Below are positions 19,016-27,355 of a stretch of 64,000 nucleotides of DNA, piece after piece. The notes beneath the pieces are model-generated. The model was not told where the DNA came from. It made no database searches and saw only the letters and a list, made by a program, of their open reading frames with translations. How positions within the stretch are numbered: position 1 is the stretch's first letter; each line of letters starts with the position of its first letter. The position numbers and the translations under genes are program-made. This DNA comes from Lentimicrobiaceae bacterium (GTDB taxonomy: Bacteria > Bacteroidota > Bacteroidia > Bacteroidales > JAGONC01): contig JAGONC010000010.1 in NCBI GenBank assembly GCA_017993235.1, positions 19,085-83,084 on the forward strand, read 5' to 3'.

Positions 19016-19997
19016 AAAAATGGATTACCGAATTCTCATTGTCGTTTTGCTGGTTCTCGTAGCGGTTTTTATCATCACCAAATATGTCAGGAAGGATGAG
19101 CGAACATTCCGGAATGAGCTGGTTTCGTTCATGCCGGATGATATTTCCGGGATTCTTTTTACTCCCGATCCCGCTGCGAAACAACAGGTTCGGCTTCAGC
19201 GGCAGCCCGAAGGCGACTGGAAAATTTATTCGGGCGAAAAGGCTTACAATGCTGACAGCGCTATGATCCATGGACTTTTACGTTCCATCAATCACCTGAA
19301 GCCGATCCGGGTGGCTGCTATGAGTGAAGCGAAATGGAAGGATTACCAGGTAGATGACTCGACCGGTATACGGGTCAGGCTGCTGAAAAACGAAGAAGAA
19401 GTGGCTGACCTGGTGATTGGTAAGTTCTCCTACAAACCAGCCGAAGGACAGGAGTCAATGTACGGCAGGGGGCAGGGCCAGATGACATCGTATGTCCGCC
19501 TCCCTGGTGAAAAAGAGGTGTACGCTGTTGATGGCTACCTGAGGATGGGCTTTCAGTCCAACATTAACAGCCTGCGCGATAAGGCCCTTGTCAGAGCAAA
19601 ACGTGAGGACATTTCCCGGGTGACCTTTACACAACCGGGAACACTTTCCTTTACCCTCGAACGACAGGGCGAGGGATTTACGGTAAATGGCATCCTGGCA
19701 GATTCTGCTGAATCAGCAGGCTATATTTCGCTGATCTCCCGGATCTCCAGCCAGGATTTCCTGAACGACCAGCCGCTCGGACCTGCATCAGGGTATGCGG
19801 TCAAAATTGAAGGCAACAACATGGTACCCATAGAAATTGTAGCCCACACAGCCGACACGATCAACAAATACATCCTTACATCCTCTGTCAATCCCGGAAC
19901 CCTTTTCAGTGGTTACGGGAAAAACAAACTTTTCGAGAAGATCTTTGTACCGGTTGAGAAGTTTGCGAAAAAGGAAATGGTCGCCCCCGGTTCGTGA
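19008..19997 (+). CDS. DUF4340 family membrane-anchored protein
   Basis: A 329-residue protein with one N-terminal membrane helix (residues of about 5-22, ILIVVLLVLVAVFIITKY) and an extracytoplasmic beta-rich DUF4340 domain. Visible family traits are VRLQRQPEGDWKIYSGEKAY (a WxI pattern seen twice in such proteins), VIGKFSYKPAEGQESMYGR and VYAVDGYLRMGFQ. Genes of this family commonly follow gldG-like genes. The start overlaps gldG by 8 bases (ATGTTTAA), so it belongs to the gldAFG transcript. Its role is presumably as a fourth component of that transporter; this is inferred from position only. Confidence 0.82.
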   Translation: MFKKMDYRILIVVLLVLVAVFIITKYVRKDERTFRNELVSFMPDDISGILFTPDPAAKQQVRLQRQPEGDWKIYSGEKAYNADSAMIHGLLRSINHLKPIRVAAMSEAKWKDYQVDDSTGIRVRLLKNEEEVADLVIGKFSYKPAEGQESMYGRGQGQMTSYVRLPGEKEVYAVDGYLRMGFQSNINSLRDKALVRAKREDISRVTFTQPGTLSFTLERQGEGFTVNGILADSAESAGYISLISRISSQDFLNDQPLGPASGYAVKIEGNNMVPIEIVAHTADTINKYILTSSVNPGTLFSGYGKNKLFEKIFVPVEKFAKKEMVAPGS

Positions 19998-20010
19998 AGT
20001 TACGGCACTG

Positions 20011-20727
20011 CTATGGTTTCTCTTTTCTGAATCTCGCTTTTGCTTCCGGCGTCATTTTTTCGGTGGCATACTGAAAGATCAGGCGCGGCGCAGTGTCTTT
20101 CCATTTCATCAGAAATGCTTCGGTGTCAGCATTGTTCAATTTCCAGGCCTCGCGTAAAAACCATCCCAATCCCTGGTGCACTTCCCTGTCTTTGTCCATC
20201 ATCATGGAATCAATGAACCGGAAAAAATCAGTGAACCGCGGCTGCGTTTTTAAAAGCTTGATCATGGATACAGGCACAGCTCTTCGCTGAAATTTATTCG
20301 GGGCTGTTTTCCAGTGAGCCAGGTCCTGATAGGTGATCAGGGATCCGGAATAAAAGATCGGGAAGATCTCACCGCAGATCACATCACAGTGCGCCCAGTT
20401 ATGAATCCCTGTTTCAAACCACTCCTGGATGACGTCAAAGGTTGACCGTTTAAATTCCTTCTTAAAATTCCGGATAAGCAGTACGGCAAAGCTGGTCATT
20501 TCATATTCAGGCCTGGTGACCAGTAACCGGCTGGTCTTTATCACCAGGTCAAGCGTAAGGTCAGGCTTATTTATGATCTCCTCCACCTTGCCGTTCAAAA
20601 GCTCAGATGTCAGGCCATAAGCCTGATACCCACCCTTGAAGTACCGGGAGTATTTTTTAACAATGTCAGCATCAGCGTGCTGCTGGCAATAAAGAATGAT
20701 TTCCTTCAGCAGATTTTCGTGTGTCAT
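20011..20727 (-). CDS. DNA alkylation repair family protein (AlkD-like HEAT repeat)
   Basis: A 238-residue helical protein of the AlkD/AlkC superfamily, which excises or binds alkylated bases using HEAT-like repeats. Seen: the NWAHCDVICGEIFPIF motif that holds the AlkD Trp/Asp pair, KFQRRAVPVSMI with the conserved basic residues, and VHQGLGWFLREAWK, which matches the last conserved helix. Some members lack glycosylase activity, so repair is likely but not certain. It begins inside the stop of the upstream phosphodiesterase gene (ATGA overlap, 20724-20727), an unexpected partner. It converges with the DUF4340 gene 13 bases away, with no clear terminator between. Confidence 0.83.
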   Translation of the reverse strand: MTHENLLKEIILYCQQHADADIVKKYSRYFKGGYQAYGLTSELLNGKVEEIINKPDLTLDLVIKTSRLLVTRPEYEMTSFAVLLIRNFKKEFKRSTFDVIQEWFETGIHNWAHCDVICGEIFPIFYSGSLITYQDLAHWKTAPNKFQRRAVPVSMIKLLKTQPRFTDFFRFIDSMMMDKDREVHQGLGWFLREAWKLNNADTEAFLMKWKDTAPRLIFQYATEKMTPEAKARFRKEKP

Positions 20728-21917
20728 TTGAGCATGTGTTTAATTTTTTTCAGGCTGCCACTGGTCTTTGCGGGTTTTATATCCAGTATACGGGCGATCA
20801 GGGAATAAACATCCAGGTTGCTGAATGAAGGTTGCCGGAATCCGGATTTAAACGAAGGTCCCATCGCGTAAAAAATTGCATGCATATCAGGATTTTCAGG
20901 CACATAGCCATGCGCGCCACCGTACTCGTAGCTCCCCCGGTTATCCCACCTGACCGACCATCCGCTGTCGGCAACCACTACCAGGTCACCGCACCGGGGA
21001 TTTTTTCCGTAATGCAGTTTGCAGGGTACCTGATTGACTTTCCAGGTGGTGATATGGTCAACCCGGCGAAGAGCCTGAAAGGCTATATCAAGACAATCAT
21101 CCGTTGTCGAAATATTGTAGTTTGGATTTCCTCCCTGGTAATTTTCAATCCATCCGGGCTGGAGGTAATCCGACAGGAAAATCACCTTTTCTTCCGAGAT
21201 GCTTCCCATTCCATGATCGGAGAGAACAATTAGGTTGATCAAAGGATAATGGGGCAACTGTTGAAGCTTCTGTATCAACACTCCCACCAGGCTGTCCATG
21301 ACCTGAACGGTACTGTCGGTCTGGGGGCTGACAGGTCCATAGGTATGTGAGATGGCATCAGGCTCTTCGAAATAGAGGGTGATCAGGTGGGGACGTCTGT
21401 CTTCGGGCAGCGACAGCCAGTGTACCAAGGTATCGATCCTTTGCCCGAAGGTGATCTGTTTGGAATATTCTTTCCAGTACGTGGGCCGTATGCCCCGGAT
21501 CGGCGCTTCGGAACCCACCCAGAAAAAACAAGCCGATGTAACGTTCTGTTTTTCAGCTGTCACCCAGATCGGCTCACCGTCATAAAAATCGGGATTGGTC
21601 ACGGCTTCACGTTTCCGGATGGCATATTCTTCATCCATCCAGGGATCGTAAAAACTGTTGTCCACAATTCCGTGCTCGTCGGGATAAAGCCCTGTTGCAA
21701 TGGAATAATGATTCGGAAAGGTCTTGGTGGGAAAGCAGGGAATCAGTGCCTCGGCCCTGACGCCGTTCAGCTCCATATAATCCAGACTGGGCGTTGGAAT
21801 TCGGTCAGGATAATCCCAGCGGAAAGCATCCATGGAAACCAGAATGACGTAGTTGTCCTGTCCTTTTGTGACCAGGAAGATCAAAAAGCTAAAAGCAAAA
21901 AGCAAATATGTTTTCAT
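20724..21917 (-). CDS. Type I phosphodiesterase / nucleotide pyrophosphatase (alkaline phosphatase superfamily)
   Basis: A 397-residue exported enzyme that hydrolyses phosphodiester or pyrophosphate bonds of nucleotides or lipids. A signal peptide spans about residues 1-19. Metal-site D30 is in LVSMDAFRWD. The nucleophile T66 lies in CFPTKTFPNHYSIATGLYP, the hallmark of the NPP family. EEPDAISHTYGP and LSDHGMG supply further metal ligands. The GGAHGYVPENPDMHAIFYA block completes the site. Length fits bacterial NPPs. It is the first gene of a two-gene unit with the AlkD-like gene. The true substrate cannot be read from the sequence. Confidence 0.9.
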   Translation of the reverse strand: MKTYLLFAFSFLIFLVTKGQDNYVILVSMDAFRWDYPDRIPTPSLDYMELNGVRAEALIPCFPTKTFPNHYSIATGLYPDEHGIVDNSFYDPWMDEEYAIRKREAVTNPDFYDGEPIWVTAEKQNVTSACFFWVGSEAPIRGIRPTYWKEYSKQITFGQRIDTLVHWLSLPEDRRPHLITLYFEEPDAISHTYGPVSPQTDSTVQVMDSLVGVLIQKLQQLPHYPLINLIVLSDHGMGSISEEKVIFLSDYLQPGWIENYQGGNPNYNISTTDDCLDIAFQALRRVDHITTWKVNQVPCKLHYGKNPRCGDLVVVADSGWSVRWDNRGSYEYGGAHGYVPENPDMHAIFYAMGPSFKSGFRQPSFSNLDVYSLIARILDIKPAKTSGSLKKIKHMLK

Positions 21918-21958
21918 CCTATAGGTATCCTGTTCATTGCATAATATTTCGCGAAGAT

Positions 21959-21992
21959 AAAAAAAAGCCCTGTCGGGAAAACCAACAGGGCT
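21959..21992 (-). terminator. Intrinsic terminator of the TonB receptor gene
   Basis: The inverted repeat AGCCCTGT (21966-21973) / ACAGGGCT (21985-21992) has an A-run at 21959-21965, which is a U-tract in the minus-strand RNA. It lies 20 bases past the receptor stop. Confidence 0.88.
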
Positions 21993-22011
21993 ATGTTGAT
22001 GATGACAACGG

Positions 22012-25000
22012 CTAGAATGAATACCTCAATCCAATCTGGGCACCCCAGGTGCTGGATGTTGAGAGTACATTCGTATAGGTCTCTGTGGGGAGCTTTTTAT
22101 TGACCTGGTTCATCTGGAACATGGGGACACCGTCTTCGTTGACATTGATATACTTCAGCAACGTGATGTCGTACGTTCCAAGGACCTGTGTCTTATAGCA
22201 GCCCCAGTCAGAATTGAGCAAATTACCGATGTTCAGGAAGTCGAGGCTGAGCTGAAGTGTATGTCTTCTATCCTTTCCGAAATCGGTGAAAATATCCTGG
22301 AGTACTCTCAGGTCCCACCGTCCCAGCCAGGGCATCAGGACTCCATAACGTTCCGCATATTCTCCCTTGTGTTCTTTCAGGTAATCATCCTGTTCGACAT
22401 ATTTCCAGAAGGCTTCATTTTGTTCTGCTGCCGAATAAACGACTTCACCACCGCTGGTAATATCCGTGAAGATGATCTCTGATTCATCTTTTGGGATGTA
22501 CATCAGGTCAGCCGTATTGCCATCCCCGTTCATGTCGTTGGAATAGATGTAATCCAGCCTGCCCTGGTTCCGTCCCACGTAGGTTAGTGAGAAGGTTGTC
22601 CCCAGGTGGTTTGCGTACTCAACATTGTAGGACAGCGTTCCCACAATCTTGTGAGGAACGGCAAACTGCGAGAAGCTGATTCCCGGGTCGTTCTGATGAA
22701 TGATAGCAGGATTGCTCTGCCATGCAGAGTTGGCTGCTGAGCCCGGATTGGCTGTTATGTCCTTGACCATGGTATAGGTATAACTAAGAGAGCCAAAGAA
22801 ACCTTTCGCAAAGGGTTTATTCAGTATAAAGGTGAAAGAGAAAGCGTGGCCCTGTTCATCATAGTCAAGTGCATCTGCGTTGTCGAGTACCATAGCGGTG
22901 GAAATGCCTGTGTTGATCCGTCGGCCGGATGAACCTCCCACAAAACGCGGACGGTTGTCAGGACCGGCAAACGTTTCGGTTGGGATGGCCTGGTTGGCAT
23001 TGCGCTGGATGATTGCATTGATGTCTTTTGTGTACATCCCTTCCACGGTCAATTCAAGTCCCCAGACAGGCAGTTTGTAATCAATGGCAAGGTTGCTTCT
23101 CCATACCTGTGGCATTTTAAAATCTTTGTCAACCACAGCGATATTACCAGGAGCTGCAGTACCACCCTCTGAAGGGAATTCACCCTCATAAGCCATGGGA
23201 TCCGTATTGAAATGGATCTTCGACAAGAATGCACTGTCGTTGGCGAAATTTTTCTCGACGGTGTTCTGCAGCGTACCGCTGTTCGTCGGCTGATTCGTGA
23301 ACCATACAAAGGGTAAACGGCCCGTAAACAGTCCAGTACCTCCACGTACCTGAAGGGTACGGTTACCCAGCGCATCCCAGTTAAAACCCACCCTGGGTGA
23401 AACGCTTAATTTGGAATCCGGCCAGCTGCCAACATCCAGGGTTTCATCATTGCCGTCCAGATCTTTGAATGTCAATGCTTCAATAGCCTCGTTTGCAAAG
23501 GGATCATCAAAGTAGAAGGGCATCTCCAGCCTCAGGCCGATAGACGCTTTGAAATTATTCGATACCTGGATCTCATCCTGAGCATAAATGCTTCCCCATC
23601 CGAAATTCAACTCGGCATATCCGTCACCGGCACCCTCATAAGGATACGTGAGCCCATAGGCAATGGGAGCTGCATCCTCCATGAAATCCTCCATGGATGC
23701 ATAGCGGTAGTAACTGGTACCGTAACGTTTGTAACTGTTTCCAAAATAAAGATGTTCAAAGGATATACCTGCTGTAAATGTATGGATCCCAAGAAAATAG
23801 GAGAAGTTATCGGTAATGGTAAAGATATTGTTTTTGACATCATTGTCAAAAGTGAACAATTCGTACCCGAAACTCATATACGGATCTCCATCTTCATAGA
23901 TATCCACAAACGGGAATATATCGCTGTTGCTGCCTCTTGTATCCCTGATCTTTGTATAGGTGACAAGGAACTTGTTCGCCATGTTTTTACCAAACACGCT
24001 GTTCAGTTCTCCGGTCAGTGATCCCACTGTATTGAGGAAATTATAATTTGCATTTTCAAATGCCATGGATTTGGCGCTGATACGACCCCATGAGGAACGG
24101 GGCAGGGGTGCGCTCGTGGCATTTACTTCCTGGTCGTTAGTTGAATGAACATAATTGTACCGAACGGTCAGCTTATGATTTTTGTGGATGTTCCAGTCAA
24201 TGCGTGCCAGTAACTTGTAGTTCTGGCTGGCAAAATTGTCAAAGCCCTGGTAGGCACCCGGATCGTATTGATAATTGTCTTTCAGGAAATTACTGATGGT
24301 TTCCATATCATTGATCGTCGTCCTGGAGATATACTTGGTGGCATCAGGTTCAATGTTATTTTCAGGATCGCTCGGTTTCCACAGAATACCCGGATAGGTA
24401 GATTTTTCCCATTCCCCGTTAACAAAGAAGAAAAGCTTATCCTTAATGATGGGGCCTCCGAGACGGCCACCGACAATATTCACCGTATTATCAGCCTGAT
24501 CAAGCGTATCATGCCGGTCTTCCCCGACATATTTGCCGTTGAACTTCTCATTTCTGTAGAAGGTATACACGGATCCCTCAAGCTTATTATTGCCCGAGCG
24601 GGTAACGGCATTGATATTACCACCGGTAAAGTTGGATTGCCGGATGTCGTAGGGAGCAACATCTACGGATACTTCTTCGATCGCATCGAGGCTAATGGGC
24701 TGGGCATCACCACCGGGAAGGTTTTTGGAGCTCAGTCCGAAATTGTTGTTGAAGTTGGCGCCATCGATGGTAATGTTGTTGTACCTTCCGTCACGTCCTG
24801 CGATACTGTTCCCGTTGACCTGAGGAGTATATTTGACGTAATCATTAATGCTGCGTGAAATGGAAGGCAGTGAGGATATTTGTTCACTGTTGTAATTGGT
24901 TACGGTTCCCATCCGGTTGCCATCAAAGAGCTCGTTGCGGGTGCCTACGACCTCGATACCGGGTATCTGCGATACTTCCTCCACCAGGGTGCCGTTCAGC

Positions 25001-25314
25001 CCATAGGTCTGACCCAGGCTCAGGTAGATGTTCTCGATCACCTGGTTCTTGTACCCGACGAAGGATATGGTCACTTTATAGGGCCCTCCTACACGCATAT
25101 TCAGGATCCGGTAAAATCCGTCGGGATCCGTGACGGTTCCGTACATGGATCCGGATGCTTCATGGGTGACGATCACGGTCGCACCCGGCAGAGATTCATT
25201 GTTCATGTTGGTCACCCGGCCGTTGATCCCCGAGGTGGTCACCTGGGCAAAGGCTAATGAATGAATAAATAGACATGCTGCGAACAGCATGATCAATCGG
25301 TACACATTTTTCAT
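22012..25314 (-). CDS. TonB-dependent outer-membrane receptor with carboxypeptidase-regulatory N-terminus
   Basis: A 1100-residue outer-membrane protein. A signal peptide ends near SLAFAQ. A CarboxypepD-regulatory-like beta-sandwich follows, about 28-110 (SGINGRVTNMNNESLPGATV, then GTVTDPDGFYRI). A plug domain follows at about 125-250, with ITIDGANFNNNFGLSSKNLP and FTGGNINAVTRSG. The long barrel ends in the aromatic signature AQIGLRYSF. Wording resembles Oar-type receptors more than SusC, and no susD-like partner is adjacent. The cargo is unknown. The frame also opens at a TTG (25320), but the ATG at 25314 gives MKNVYRLIMLFAACLF, a normal signal start. It is a monocistronic unit with its own terminator. 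Confidence 0.93.
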   Translation of the reverse strand: MKNVYRLIMLFAACLFIHSLAFAQVTTSGINGRVTNMNNESLPGATVIVTHEASGSMYGTVTDPDGFYRILNMRVGGPYKVTISFVGYKNQVIENIYLSLGQTYGLNGTLVEEVSQIPGIEVVGTRNELFDGNRMGTVTNYNSEQISSLPSISRSINDYVKYTPQVNGNSIAGRDGRYNNITIDGANFNNNFGLSSKNLPGGDAQPISLDAIEEVSVDVAPYDIRQSNFTGGNINAVTRSGNNKLEGSVYTFYRNEKFNGKYVGEDRHDTLDQADNTVNIVGGRLGGPIIKDKLFFFVNGEWEKSTYPGILWKPSDPENNIEPDATKYISRTTINDMETISNFLKDNYQYDPGAYQGFDNFASQNYKLLARIDWNIHKNHKLTVRYNYVHSTNDQEVNATSAPLPRSSWGRISAKSMAFENANYNFLNTVGSLTGELNSVFGKNMANKFLVTYTKIRDTRGSNSDIFPFVDIYEDGDPYMSFGYELFTFDNDVKNNIFTITDNFSYFLGIHTFTAGISFEHLYFGNSYKRYGTSYYRYASMEDFMEDAAPIAYGLTYPYEGAGDGYAELNFGWGSIYAQDEIQVSNNFKASIGLRLEMPFYFDDPFANEAIEALTFKDLDGNDETLDVGSWPDSKLSVSPRVGFNWDALGNRTLQVRGGTGLFTGRLPFVWFTNQPTNSGTLQNTVEKNFANDSAFLSKIHFNTDPMAYEGEFPSEGGTAAPGNIAVVDKDFKMPQVWRSNLAIDYKLPVWGLELTVEGMYTKDINAIIQRNANQAIPTETFAGPDNRPRFVGGSSGRRINTGISTAMVLDNADALDYDEQGHAFSFTFILNKPFAKGFFGSLSYTYTMVKDITANPGSAANSAWQSNPAIIHQNDPGISFSQFAVPHKIVGTLSYNVEYANHLGTTFSLTYVGRNQGRLDYIYSNDMNGDGNTADLMYIPKDESEIIFTDITSGGEVVYSAAEQNEAFWKYVEQDDYLKEHKGEYAERYGVLMPWLGRWDLRVLQDIFTDFGKDRRHTLQLSLDFLNIGNLLNSDWGCYKTQVLGTYDITLLKYINVNEDGVPMFQMNQVNKKLPTETYTNVLSTSSTWGAQIGLRYSF

Positions 25315-25697
25315 AAACAAAAAATTTTGAATTAGTTAATATTTGATTTTTAAGTTTATAATCCGCCCCTAAAATAAAAAATCCCTGTTAACTGGATGTT
25401 AATCCTGTTTAAAGTTATTCAGAGTCCTCCATTACTGCCCGGGCAGAGGATTCCTGTTGAACGGGCATATCGCTTAGGCCTTGGTCATGGGCGGCCAAGC
25501 TAATATGTTAGAAGCCAGCTATTTGTTGAATAAATGATCGGACGAGGACTGAAAAATTCGGTGATGGTAAATTCTGGTACGGCTGTTCATTAAATGTTGA
25601 TAACTAGTGCGGCGGAGAACGAAATTTATATTTAATTATCATAAAAATAATAACTTACAATATGAACAGATCTGTTATTGACGTGTTGATAAATGAT
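25315..25697. other. Long intergenic region upstream of the TonB receptor
   Basis: About 380 bases without a credible gene. It contains near-identical direct repeats AATCCCTGTTAA (25380-25391) and AATCCTGTTTAA (25401-25412), 21 bases apart. A weak inverted repeat, CTTGG (25480-25484) / CCAAG (25495-25499), is also present. I could not find a clean TAnnTTTG on the minus strand; TATTTTAG (complement of 25371-25378) is the nearest. No tRNA or known riboswitch was recognised. Confidence 0.5.
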
Positions 25698-26321
25698 TTA
25701 ATTTGAAAGGGTTTGCCTATTAAGATACGATCTGCATTCCGGTCCGAGATTAAACAGAAGATCAATGACGCTTAAGTTCGCTGTAAATCCATGTTTATGC
25801 TGAAAGACCTGTTGATAGGGTTCTGTCATGGCAACGCCAGTCAGATCGGAAAACCGTTCATTTCGGATATCCCGGCGATACGATCCGGGAGGAATATACT
25901 GGTCAGAAAGTGTGAAATACGTATCCAGTCCGGTCAGCCTGCAGAGAAGCCGCATCAGGTCCATGTTGAATTCAATGAGAAGGGAGTACAACTTCTTGTA
26001 CAGGGCATGGAAATCATCCATATAGTACAGAAAGTAGGGCGATGATTGATATGCTGATTCCAGTGCCCTCCAATGATTACGTTGCCAGCGCTGGGCATTG
26101 TCGATTTCAATGACACTGACCGGGGTGTGGTTACCGAATACTTTTTTCACGGGGATAACCAGCGGCAATGCACCGGAAGCCGAACCGATGTAGGTCCGGT
26201 TCCGGCAGGTCTGTTTTATGTAATGCTCATGAATATCGATGATTACTTCGTCGCTTCGGATCACATTTACAAAATAGGCGATGGAAGGCAGGTATGCGAT
26301 CGGTACTACGAGGGGTTCCAT
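25698..26321 (-). CDS. WbqC-like family protein
   Basis: A 207-residue protein of the WbqC family, found in surface-polysaccharide clusters and linked in some species to amino-sugar modification; the chemistry is unproven. Seen: PIAYLPSIAYFVNVIRSDEV at the N-terminus, HYIKQTCRNRTYIGSASG (the conserved Gln-x-x-Arg-x-Arg region), LPLVIPVKK, and WQRNHWRALESAYQSSPYF with the conserved tryptophan and histidine. Its ATG shares one base with the stop of the thioredoxin gene before it (TGATG at 26319-26323), so translation is coupled. Why it sits with two thioredoxins is not clear. Confidence 0.85.
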   Translation of the reverse strand: MEPLVVPIAYLPSIAYFVNVIRSDEVIIDIHEHYIKQTCRNRTYIGSASGALPLVIPVKKVFGNHTPVSVIEIDNAQRWQRNHWRALESAYQSSPYFLYYMDDFHALYKKLYSLLIEFNMDLMRLLCRLTGLDTYFTLSDQYIPPGSYRRDIRNERFSDLTGVAMTEPYQQVFQHKHGFTANLSVIDLLFNLGPECRSYLNRQTLSN

Positions 26322-26683
26322 CAGGATGCCTGCTTTCCGAGCAGGATGTCATCAATGGCCTGCCGGAGTGAATTTTTGGGCAGTGCACCCACCGCCATCT
26401 GAGGCTGGCCTTCCAGCGGACAGAAAAGCATGGAAGGAATGCTGCGAATGCCGAAAACGGCTGAAAGCTCCTGCTCGTCTTCGGTGTTTACCTTGTATAT
26501 GTTTATTTTACCATCATATTCCTTTGAAAGCTCTTCCAGGATGGGGGAAACCATTTTGCAGGGTCCGCACCAATCCGCATAAAAATCGATCACGCACGGA
26601 AGCTTTCCCTCAAATTTCCAGTCCTGGTTCTCTTCGTAATTGAAAATTTTCGTAATAAATGTATCTTTTGTTAAATGTTCCAT
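26321..26683 (-). CDS. trxA: Thioredoxin (cytoplasmic)
   Basis: A 120-residue thioredoxin with no signal peptide. The redox site is WCGPC (C39, C42) within VIDFYADWCGPCKMVSPI, and the cis-proline loop is RSIPSMLF. It reduces protein disulfides using thioredoxin reductase, which is not in the window. It is strikingly similar to the lipoprotein thioredoxin encoded 27 bases upstream, sharing the extra C-terminal phrase PQM-VGALPK. The symbol trxA is by function; other trx paralogues may exist in the genome. Confidence 0.9.
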   Translation of the reverse strand: MEHLTKDTFITKIFNYEENQDWKFEGKLPCVIDFYADWCGPCKMVSPILEELSKEYDGKINIYKVNTEDEQELSAVFGIRSIPSMLFCPLEGQPQMAVGALPKNSLRQAIDDILLGKQAS

Positions 26684-26710
26684 GGGGTACCTTTCTGATT
26701 CTTTCCGTAA

Positions 26711-27229
26711 TTAATGAACAAGCAATACTTCGTTGATGGCCTGGACGAATGTGGGTTTGGGCAGCGCACCGACCGACATCTGGGGTTCTCCGCTTTTAGG
26801 CACAAAAAGCACCCTGGGTATGCTGGTCACATTAAAGACCTGCGCCAGTTCCCTTTCGACCTGGGTATCAATTTTATAAACATATATCTTTCCTTTATAT
26901 TCAGCTGCCAGCTGATCCATGATGGGGGCAACCATCTTGCAAGGTTTGCACCAGTCGGCATAAAAGTCAATGATGCAGGGTTTGTCTCCTTCGTAAACCC
27001 ACTGATCAGGATTTTTTTCATAATTCCATACTTTCTTGATAAAAGTGGCCTTGGTCAGGGGAACCACCTTACCTTCCTCTCCTTCAGGCAGATCAGGGGC
27101 AGAAGATGCAGTTTGTATCTCCTGCTGAGGATCACTGACCGTTGTTGTTGATTGGTTTCCATTGGTATTGCTGCAGCTGATGATCATCAGCCCTGATAAC
27201 AGCAGGCTTGCGATTGCGATTTTTTTCAT
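26711..27229 (-). CDS. Thioredoxin-domain lipoprotein
   Basis: A 172-residue protein with a lipoprotein signal peptide (lipobox MIISC, lipidated C19), a Ser/Thr/Glu-rich linker of about 30 residues, and a thioredoxin domain (about 58-172). The active site is WCKPC (C94, C97) in place of WCGPC, and the cis-proline loop is TSIPRVLF. It would act outside the cytoplasmic membrane, as a disulfide reductase or thiol-disulfide carrier. It looks like a duplicate of the following cytoplasmic thioredoxin to which export was added. First gene of a three-gene unit with that thioredoxin and the WbqC-like gene. Confidence 0.88.
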   Translation of the reverse strand: MKKIAIASLLLSGLMIISCSNTNGNQSTTTVSDPQQEIQTASSAPDLPEGEEGKVVPLTKATFIKKVWNYEKNPDQWVYEGDKPCIIDFYADWCKPCKMVAPIMDQLAAEYKGKIYVYKIDTQVERELAQVFNVTSIPRVLFVPKSGEPQMSVGALPKPTFVQAINEVLLVH

Positions 27230-27278
27230 GAATGTTATCCTGTTTTTAAAGTGAGCGTTGGGTTAATCAAATTTCGTG

Positions 27279-27286
27279 CAAAACTA
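27279..27286 (-). promoter_or_regulatory. Candidate -7 element for the thioredoxin-WbqC operon
   Basis: On the minus strand this reads TAGTTTTG, an exact TAnnTTTG match, 50 bases before the lipoprotein ATG. There is no clear -33 TTG. Confidence 0.45.
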
Positions 27287-27355
27287 ATATAAATTTTTAC
27301 ATATGATCATTTTAGGACTATCTATTGAATGTTAAATTTTATAAAATGTTTATGG

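Noticed and set aside
15766..19997. Gliding motility inferred from gldAFG
   Set aside because: Other gliding genes are not in the window and non-gliding Bacteroidota carry the same transporter.
25315..25697. A tRNA or cobalamin riboswitch before the TonB receptor
   Set aside because: No T-loop sequence, clover-leaf or B12-box pattern could be recognised.
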